From assembly GCA_964613745.1 (NCBI GenBank), contig CAZTJA010000165.1:1-5084 (forward strand): 5,084 nt of DNA, in the 5' to 3' direction. A model generated the notes under the pieces. It ran no database searches and was not told the DNA's origin. It was given only the letters and a program-made list of their open reading frames with translations. Numbering within the stretch: the first letter of the stretch is position 1; each line of letters starts with the position of its first letter. The position numbers and the translations under genes are program-made. Positions 1 to 5,084 of the stretch are shown here, one piece after another. The DNA comes from CAZTJA01 sp964613745. GTDB lineage: Bacteria > Desulfobacterota > Desulfomonilia > Desulfomonilales > Desulfomonilaceae.

Positions 1-1
1 G

Positions 2-2581
2 ATAACTACTCCAGACAAGTCTCAAGTTACGGAGGCTTTGCCGGCCCACACCCAACCCGAGTCTTACACGTCCGAAATACATCGAGTAGTCTTCAAAGAA
101 GTTCCTGTGGAAGAACTGGAGCCCCGCCCTGTTGAAATTTCTCCAATGGATTCTATAGCCGTTTTTTCAGCTGCCGGTGGCTTTGGAATGCGCACCCATG
201 TGGGCGAGATTTTTCGGCGCGATTACGGATGTTCAATAGTTCCCTTCTCGTTCAATGAAGCAAGCCAATCTGATGCAAACGGCTTTAATTTAGCGGATCA
301 TGGTGATCGGGCTTCCGCTTTGGAAAGCTTAGATGAAATTGAGGACCTTGCCGGTATAGCCATAATCCTCGATCAATCTTTGGAAAAATCCCTCTTACCC
401 ATTGAACATATTACAGATTTAACCAGCGGGCTTTTTGGAGTATTGAAACAGTTTCTTACTTCACCTTCGAGGAAATTTGCACTGCTGGTCAATAAGTCTT
501 ACGAATCAGGCTGGATGGGTGAGCTAATCGGCCAGGCGCTTCTGGGTACATTTCTGAGTGCAGCACAAGAATTTTCAGGAGTACAATTCCGTTATCTCGT
601 TGTTGACGAACAAACCGATTTAAGAGTTGCCATTCGAAAATCTCTGGATCGAAGCAATCGATTTACTCACCTGATACTGAAAGAGGGACAAGTCTTTACT
701 TTCGGCGGAAGAGCTGAACCGGCGGAATGCCAAAATGCACATAGGGAGATTAACGGAGATGTCGTCATACTCTCAGGCGGTTGCGCCGGAATCATGCCCG
801 CCATTGGTCAAGCTTTCGGCAAATTTGGTTTGAAACCGGTCTTCATAGGTCGCACAAAGCTGACCGATGCCCCCGAGATTCAAGACCTCCTAGTAGCTGG
901 AGTAACTAAATCTGATCAGATCGTAAAGTCATTGTCCGAAAGACGACCGGGGTCTTCCCGAGCAGAATTGGAAACCGAGGCCAAAGATTACTCGAAGCAG
1001 ATTCTTATCCGAGAGACTCTCAATCGTTTGAGGTCCCAAGACATTCATGCGGAGTATCTAAGTGCTGATTTGTCTCTTCCGGAGGAGGTCGAAACTGTTG
1101 TTGACCATGTCAGGTCGCATTTCGGCACTATTGCCGGAGTAGTCCACGGGGCCGGAGTTCTTGAAGATGCGTTTATTCCACAATTAACTATCGAAAACTT
1201 TCAAAAAGTAGTTAAAACCAAGTTCGATGGAGCACTGAACCTCTACAAAGCGCTTGCTGGATCGAACCTGAGCTTTTTTACGTGCCTTTCCTCAGCTGCA
1301 TCAATACAGGGTAATCCCGGCCAGAGCAATTATTCCGCTGGGAATCGATTAATGTCCGCTTTTATTTTAAAAATTGCACAGGAATCCCCAAACATTATTT
1401 CCAAGTCATTCATGCTGCCTCCGATAGCGGGAGCTGGAATGGCTGAAAATGAAGACATTCGAGCATTTATGAAGCGCATGAATGCCGAGTACGTTCATGT
1501 CGAAGAATTAGCTGAACTCATCATAAGAGAAATTTTCGTTAGCCCCCAAGATGATCATTGGGTTCTCTGGATGAGATCTCTGCCTGAAGTGCCGACGGTA
1601 AGTCTCGAGACGGGCAAACCTCTCGTGAAATCAGGGTCTATCGTCTCTGGGACTCTCCAATTCCCGAAAGTTCTGTTTCCCATGATAGACGACATATCGG
1701 ATCTGGATTTTGTAAAAGGGAGAATCATTACCAAGAGAAGCTTCTCGCGTGAGCGCGATCTTTGGGTCAGCGATCATAAACCTTTCAAATTCCTAAAAAA
1801 TCCTCTTGTGTCCGCCATTATGGCAATTGAGACGTTTTTAGAGACCTCCAAACTTCTTTACCCTTATCTTCACGTCATCGGTATCAGAGACACGGAATTT
1901 CTTGATATTCTCGAAATCCCCCAGGGAATGCCACGCGAGTCCACAATCAACTGCGAACTCGTCACATCGGATCCCGACATGACCATTTGTCAACTTTCGC
2001 TTTGTACTAAGGAATTGTCACCCACCGGTCGAATCATCGATCGATTTTCGGATAATTATCGTTCAAAGGTGATCTTGAGCAAAAATCGACCGATACTGAA
2101 TGCGGACCCGAGATTTTCCATTCGGCCAGAGGAACTCGACAGTAGACCCATGGATCACGAAGAAGTTCTCCAATGGTATACAAGTCGAACGGACATGCTG
2201 GGCCGATACAGGATCATGGAGAAGCTCGACGGGACTTCCCCGAGTGCCGTCAAAGGTTACACCGTTTACAAAGATGAAGATGATTTTTTCGGCGGCAAAG
2301 TTGTGTATCAATATTCTCCGTATTTATTGGAAGCTTTGCTCCAGGTCGTTAATTTCTATATTGCAATGCGGGACCCCGATCAGGAAAAATCGATGATACC
2401 TTTTCGAATAGGGGAAATGCTTTTCACCAGAAAAGTTTCCGATGGAGAATTTATTAGCCTTGAAGCTCGCATGACTAGTAGAAACGAAGAAGGTATCACA
2501 TGGGAGGCTAGGGCCCTTGATTCAGACGGTATGGTCATTATGCTGGCAAAAGAGCTGATCATGCGGTGGTTTCAGAAATGA
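2..2581 (+). CDS. Polyketide/PUFA-type synthase C-terminal part: ketoreductase-dehydratase (5' partial)
   Basis: This is the reducing end of a type I iterative synthase: KR reduces a carrier-bound beta-ketoacyl chain and DH removes water. Residues are counted from the TTG at 38. Residues 1-36 are a Pro/Glu-rich linker and about 37-235 a degenerate structural half-KR (for example SGWMGELIGQALLG). The KR spans about 240-500, with nucleotide loop SGGCAGI (246-252), R272, and K395, S419, Y432 and N436 at the spacing of modular PKS KRs. D377 in LED matches the third residue of the B-type LDD motif. Residues about 560-847 form a double-hotdog DH with H580 and P589, but K584 where HxxxGxxxxP has Gly, and PYLLEALLQ (761-769) where Asp is usual. 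The frame is open to the left edge. The TTG at 38 lies only 2 bases after GGAGG (31-35), too close for a normal start, so I call it 5'-truncated, with KS, AT and ACP expected upstream. A stand-alone KR-DH subunit is the alternative. Domain calls are firm; the product is unknown. Confidence 0.88.
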   Translation: MTTPDKSQVTEALPAHTQPESYTSEIHRVVFKEVPVEELEPRPVEISPMDSIAVFSAAGGFGMRTHVGEIFRRDYGCSIVPFSFNEASQSDANGFNLADHGDRASALESLDEIEDLAGIAIILDQSLEKSLLPIEHITDLTSGLFGVLKQFLTSPSRKFALLVNKSYESGWMGELIGQALLGTFLSAAQEFSGVQFRYLVVDEQTDLRVAIRKSLDRSNRFTHLILKEGQVFTFGGRAEPAECQNAHREINGDVVILSGGCAGIMPAIGQAFGKFGLKPVFIGRTKLTDAPEIQDLLVAGVTKSDQIVKSLSERRPGSSRAELETEAKDYSKQILIRETLNRLRSQDIHAEYLSADLSLPEEVETVVDHVRSHFGTIAGVVHGAGVLEDAFIPQLTIENFQKVVKTKFDGALNLYKALAGSNLSFFTCLSSAASIQGNPGQSNYSAGNRLMSAFILKIAQESPNIISKSFMLPPIAGAGMAENEDIRAFMKRMNAEYVHVEELAELIIREIFVSPQDDHWVLWMRSLPEVPTVSLETGKPLVKSGSIVSGTLQFPKVLFPMIDDISDLDFVKGRIITKRSFSRERDLWVSDHKPFKFLKNPLVSAIMAIETFLETSKLLYPYLHVIGIRDTEFLDILEIPQGMPRESTINCELVTSDPDMTICQLSLCTKELSPTGRIIDRFSDNYRSKVILSKNRPILNADPRFSIRPEELDSRPMDHEEVLQWYTSRTDMLGRYRIMEKLDGTSPSAVKGYTVYKDEDDFFGGKVVYQYSPYLLEALLQVVNFYIAMRDPDQEKSMIPFRIGEMLFTRKVSDGEFISLEARMTSRNEEGITWEARALDSDGMVIMLAKELIMRWFQK
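2578..2581 (+). promoter_or_regulatory. ATGA stop/start overlap coupling synthase and PPTase
   Basis: The ATG of the phosphopantetheinyl transferase shares bases with the TGA of the synthase. Only a weak G-rich stretch (GGTGG, 2565-2569 region) lies upstream, so translation probably depends on ribosomes terminating on the synthase. This favours the ATG at 2578 over the in-frame GTG at 2566, which would add four residues and has no better ribosome site. The overlap is seen directly; coupling is inferred. Confidence 0.7.
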
Positions 2582-3255
2582 GCATTCTGCTGAAAGAGAA
2601 TCCTCAAAACATAAAGATTGAGCATTCGGCATTACAAACAACGCTGTTCGAACGGGTTGTTATTCGTGGGAATGCGCCCGATCGAGTTGCCATCGCAATC
2701 GGATGTGCATCGGCCGGTGCCAAATCAGCGTTGATCAGAGCACTAATAAACACCTCTCTCGCAATCACTGATTTCGATTCGATCCGGTTGAGCCGTAACC
2801 GATTGGGAAAACCTTTGCTCATTTTGGATGATGATAAGCATCTAGGCTTTTCATGTAGCTATCTTGGGGACAAGATTTGGGTTGCAGTTGCCGATTCGAA
2901 TATTCCCGTGGGTGTGGATGCTGCCGCTCCAAACGAATTCATGAATAATTATCCATTTGAGCATGCATTTTCCAAAAATGAATGTGAGCGAATAAGGTCA
3001 AACACAGATCAGATAGGTTATGCCGCTAGGCTGTGGTCAATGAAGGAGGCAATAGTTAAAGCAATGGGGACTGGATTTCATTGTCTGAACCCCTCGGAGA
3101 TCGACATAGATCCTGAACTTGCCACACTTCACATTAAACCCGGCAAGTCCTATTCTGAGGGATTGAACATTCTTAACTTCCAAGTCTCAAGTTGGTCAAT
3201 TCCGGAGGGATGGATATCTTTGGTTGGAGCCAACTCAAGACTGGATTCAGAATAG
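2578..3255 (+). CDS. 4'-phosphopantetheinyl transferase (Sfp superfamily)
   Basis: This cytosolic enzyme would transfer the 4'-phosphopantetheine arm of coenzyme A onto a serine of acyl carrier domains, most likely those of the preceding synthase. The 225-residue product matches the usual Sfp-type length. Visible motifs are RLGKP (75-79), a beta segment FSCSYLGDKIWVAVAD (91-106), VGVDAA (111-116) with metal ligand D114, FSKNECERI (131-139), and the signature WSMKEAIVKAMGTGF (153-167) with E157 and K161. Two positions are atypical: C93 stands where Sfp has His in its SHS motif, and A116 stands where the second acidic residue of the usual GxDxE is expected. The gene overlaps the synthase stop by 4 bases, so the two are almost certainly co-transcribed. 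A separate PPTase directly after KR-DH mirrors enediyne PKSs, where the PPTase domain is fused at that point. The family is clear; the partner is inferred from position, and activity is uncertain because of the substitutions. Confidence 0.9.
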   Translation: MSILLKENPQNIKIEHSALQTTLFERVVIRGNAPDRVAIAIGCASAGAKSALIRALINTSLAITDFDSIRLSRNRLGKPLLILDDDKHLGFSCSYLGDKIWVAVADSNIPVGVDAAAPNEFMNNYPFEHAFSKNECERIRSNTDQIGYAARLWSMKEAIVKAMGTGFHCLNPSEIDIDPELATLHIKPGKSYSEGLNILNFQVSSWSIPEGWISLVGANSRLDSE

Positions 3256-3380
3256 TTGTTAGATTGAATAGACCTGTGCAGAGTAAACACATGAATGTTT
3301 TCTATGATATATTTATGTTGATTCAAGTAGCTTAACGAAATTACGAATAAACGAGATTCTATTTATTGCTGGAATTGATG

Positions 3381-3386
3381 TATAAT
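3381..3386 (+). promoter_or_regulatory. Candidate -10 box (TATAAT)
   Basis: A perfect TATAAT lies 21 bases before the GTG of the radical SAM gene, in the AT-rich spacer. No good -35 matches at 16-18 bases upstream (the best, TTCTAT at 3357, has only two consensus bases), and there is no TGn extension. Transcription would start near 3393, leaving a leader of about 15 bases that still contains the ribosome site. In AT-rich DNA this could be chance. Confidence 0.4.
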
Positions 3387-3394
3387 ACGTAACA

Positions 3395-3399
3395 GAGGG
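3395..3399 (+). promoter_or_regulatory. Ribosome binding site GAGGG for the radical SAM gene
   Basis: GAGGG ends 8 bases before the GTG at 3408, an ideal spacing, and this supports the GTG start. The nearby ATG at 3401 is in another frame and runs into a stop after ten codons. Confidence 0.7.
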
Positions 3400-3407
3400 T
3401 ATGAATT

Positions 3408-4946
3408 GTGCGCGTTTTGTTGATAAACAGTAACAGAAAAGGTGATTTGTTGGCGGCTCCACCAATAGGACTTTGCTATGTGGCGGGTGCTGCCGAAACG
3501 GCGGGACATGAGGTTCAGGTCTTCGATCTATGTTTTTCCGGCATTAATTGGGAATCTGAGCTCGAAAAAGTTATAAAGGCATACCAGCCTCAAGTCATTG
3601 GCCTTTCTATACGAAACATTGACAATGTAAACATGCTGCACCCGGTGACATATATTCCTGAAGTTGCACAGGTAGTTCGTCGAATTCGGTTCACGACTGA
3701 TGTGCCGCTGGTGCTGGGTGGCTCAGGAGCTGCCTTAATACCTGAAAAAATACTGCGACTGCTTAATGCCGATTTCATCGTAGTTTCAGATGGTGAAGAA
3801 AGTTTTGTTTCCTTGTTAGAGTCCATAGACCAAAACCGGGATCCCATTGACATTCCGGGGGTAGGATTTCTGAAAAACGATTCCTTCCATTTCACGAAGC
3901 CTAGGCTTGCAAACTTCGAACAACATAGACCCGATCTTGGTAGATGGATTGACATGCAGCCCTATCTTAAAATCGGCAGCAGCTACAACATTCAGACCAA
4001 GCGGGGTTGCCGCCAGAGCTGCATATACTGTACCTATAATCAGTCTTTAGAAGGCAATAGACTGCGGCTGCGCGACCCGATTGCAGTTGTCGACGAGATA
4101 GAAGAAGCACTCCGCAAATACAGTCCGAGCACTTTTGAATTTGTTGATTCTGTTTTTAATGACCCACCCGAACACACCTATGCCATTTTGGAAGAAATCA
4201 TCAGGCGACCTTGGAAAGCTGATTTTACAGCAATGGGGGTAACGCCGCGAAATCTGAGTTCAGAAGTCCTAGATTTGATGTGGCGAGCAGGGTTTCGGTC
4301 ATTCATGATCACTCCGGAATCCGCTTCACCCGAAATGATAGCAAATTATAGAAAAGGATTTGTAGCCGAAGATGTGATCAGGGCGGCTGAGGCCATTAAC
4401 AAAACTGCCTTTGCCGCTTGGTGGTTTTTTATGATCGGCGGACCGGGAGAAACGAACAGCACTTTGCAGGAATCCCTGGATTTCGCCCTCAAGTACCTCC
4501 AGAAAAATGGTAGACCAGTGACTCATGTTGCCCATTTCTTCATCGGAGTTCGTGTATACCCGGGAACCCGATTGTGGGAAATTGCAATAAGAGACGGGTT
4601 TGTTAAAGAACCGGCAGATCCGCTCAAATTGCTATGGTATTTGTCTGAGCGACTCGATCTTGAGCAGGCGGTTGAGCAGATGACATCCGCCGCTGCAAAA
4701 TGCCCGGAAATCTTTTTGGGATTTGACGAAAGAGTCCTAGTATTTTCCAAATGGGCCGCAGCACTCTTTGGCATTCTGAGGCTGCCTCGTCCATACTGGC
4801 GTTACTTCAGGGCCGCGAATCGTTTCGGCTTAAGCACAGGGATCCGTTTCATGTACCGCCCCGCAAACATTCCTGAAATGCTCCAGGGGGCTCTCAAGGA
4901 GCAGGGATACGTCGGCAGGCTTGTACCTTCTATTGTCGGATCCTAG
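3408..4946 (+). CDS. B12-binding-domain radical SAM enzyme
   Basis: This 512-residue protein belongs to the large class of radical SAM enzymes with an N-terminal cobalamin-binding-like domain; such enzymes often methylate or rearrange unactivated carbons. Residues 1-140 form the Rossmann-like domain: MRVLLINSN, APPIGLCYVAGAAETAGHEV (17-36), PQVIGLSI (61-68), LVLGGSGA (101-108) and ADFIVVSDGEESF (121-133). The canonical DxHxxG cobalamin motif is absent, as in many members. The radical SAM core follows, with CX3CX2C at C201, C205 and C208 (CRQSCIYC), then FEFVDSVFND (243-252), ITPESASPEM (301-310), FFMIGGPGET (340-349) and VYPGTRLWEIAIRDGF (383-398). Residues about 400-512 are an extra C-terminal region rich in Arg and aromatics around 457-485. 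The start is a GTG with a well-spaced GAGGG. The stop is doubled (TAG TAA, 4944-4949). The gene lies on the same strand 152 bases after the PPTase, probably with its own promoter. A tailoring role on the synthase product is inferred from position only, and the substrate cannot be read from the sequence. Confidence 0.9.
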   Translation: MRVLLINSNRKGDLLAAPPIGLCYVAGAAETAGHEVQVFDLCFSGINWESELEKVIKAYQPQVIGLSIRNIDNVNMLHPVTYIPEVAQVVRRIRFTTDVPLVLGGSGAALIPEKILRLLNADFIVVSDGEESFVSLLESIDQNRDPIDIPGVGFLKNDSFHFTKPRLANFEQHRPDLGRWIDMQPYLKIGSSYNIQTKRGCRQSCIYCTYNQSLEGNRLRLRDPIAVVDEIEEALRKYSPSTFEFVDSVFNDPPEHTYAILEEIIRRPWKADFTAMGVTPRNLSSEVLDLMWRAGFRSFMITPESASPEMIANYRKGFVAEDVIRAAEAINKTAFAAWWFFMIGGPGETNSTLQESLDFALKYLQKNGRPVTHVAHFFIGVRVYPGTRLWEIAIRDGFVKEPADPLKLLWYLSERLDLEQAVEQMTSAAAKCPEIFLGFDERVLVFSKWAAALFGILRLPRPYWRYFRAANRFGLSTGIRFMYRPANIPEMLQGALKEQGYVGRLVPSIVGS

Positions 4947-5084
4947 TAAGTCGCTCCCGCTGGACTGGAGCAGTCGTCTTGTTGAACCTTCGCGTACTCG
5001 GATATGAGTGTTCCTGAACCTTTGATTAATGGGATATCCGTCACACACCCGCTCGTTTTCCACTATTGAGCTCACCACACTGCA
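4947..5084. other. Downstream non-coding tail
   Basis: I see no convincing gene here. A 22-codon ATG frame at 5004-5069 lacks a ribosome site. A small inverted repeat GACTG-GAG-CAGTC (4963-4975) follows the radical SAM stop but has no T-run, so it is at best a weak terminator candidate. CGGATAT (4999-5005) and ATATCCG (5034-5040) form distant inverted arms, and TGAACCTT occurs at 4983 and 5015. None of these exceeds what chance could give. Confidence 0.4.

Larger units (their letters stand above)
3256..3407. other. AT-rich intergenic spacer
   Basis: This 152-base spacer between the PPTase and the radical SAM gene is about 30% GC by hand count, clearly lower than the flanking genes. It contains a TATAAT box and a ribosome binding site near its right end. 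An imperfect short hairpin (AAACA at 3289-3293 region pairing with TGTTT after a 6-base loop) is too weak to call a terminator. No small gene is apparent. Confidence 0.5.

Noticed and set aside
16..28. 13-base direct repeat CAAGTCTCAAGTT, also at 3181-3193
   Set aside because: The two copies fall in different reading frames within coding sequence, and one 13-base match in a 5 kb window is not far from chance expectation.
2063..2396. Two overlapping open frames, one on each strand
   Set aside because: Both lie inside the dehydratase coding region, whose hotdog motifs are clear in the main frame.
3590..3955. 121-codon minus-strand open frame
   Set aside because: It lies entirely inside the B12-binding part of the radical SAM gene, and its Ser/Thr/Arg-rich translation looks like an antisense shadow.
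4963..4975. GACTG-GAG-CAGTC hairpin as terminator of the radical SAM gene
   Set aside because: It has only five base pairs, flanking mismatches and no following T-run.
5004..5069. 22-codon plus-strand ATG frame in the tail
   Set aside because: It has no ribosome binding site, no similarity I recognise, and a length expected by chance.
4830..5078. 82-codon minus-strand open frame over the end of the radical SAM gene and the tail
   Set aside because: It starts at a GTG, has no recognisable domain and overlaps strongly supported coding sequence by more than 100 bases.
1..5084. Mobile elements, CRISPR arrays, tRNA or rRNA genes
   Set aside because: No transposase motifs, terminal repeats, regularly spaced repeats or tRNA-like cloverleaf segments were seen.

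Overview
The window carries three consecutive plus-strand genes that look like part of a polyketide or secondary-lipid biosynthesis locus of a bacterium. The bacterial call rests on Shine-Dalgarno-like sequences, a 4-base stop/start overlap, GTG starts and a TATAAT box. GC content is roughly in the mid-40s percent by spot counts. The sequence does not identify the species. The KR-DH plus phosphopantetheinyl transferase arrangement suggests a proteobacterium-like or desulfobacterium-like secondary-lipid (PUFA-synthase-like) locus, but this is inference only.

Positions 1-2581 hold the C-terminal part of a multidomain synthase. The reading frame is open to the left edge, so the gene probably begins outside the window. 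Visible in order are a linker, a degenerate structural half-domain, a ketoreductase (KR) with a complete K/S/Y/N catalytic set, and a double-hotdog dehydratase (DH). The KR resembles the KR of PfaA-type polyunsaturated fatty acid synthases. The KR-DH-PPTase order resembles the C-terminal half of iterative enediyne-type PKSs (KS-AT-ACP-KR-DH-PPTase). The ketosynthase, acyltransferase and carrier domains would be expected upstream.

Positions 2578-3255 encode an Sfp-superfamily 4'-phosphopantetheinyl transferase whose ATG overlaps the synthase stop codon (ATGA). It is probably made from the same mRNA and would activate the synthase's carrier domain(s). Two residues normally tied to cofactor or metal binding are substituted.

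Positions 3256-3407 are an AT-rich spacer (about 30% GC by hand count) with a perfect TATAAT box and a ribosome binding site just before the next gene. Positions 3408-4946 encode a cobalamin-binding-domain radical SAM enzyme with an intact CX3CX2C cluster motif, a plausible tailoring enzyme for the synthase product. Positions 4947-5084 show no convincing gene.

Working model (inference): the synthase iteratively builds and reduces/dehydrates an acyl chain, the coupled PPTase primes its carrier domains, and the B12-radical SAM enzyme makes a difficult modification such as methylation, cyclisation or rearrangement at an unactivated carbon.
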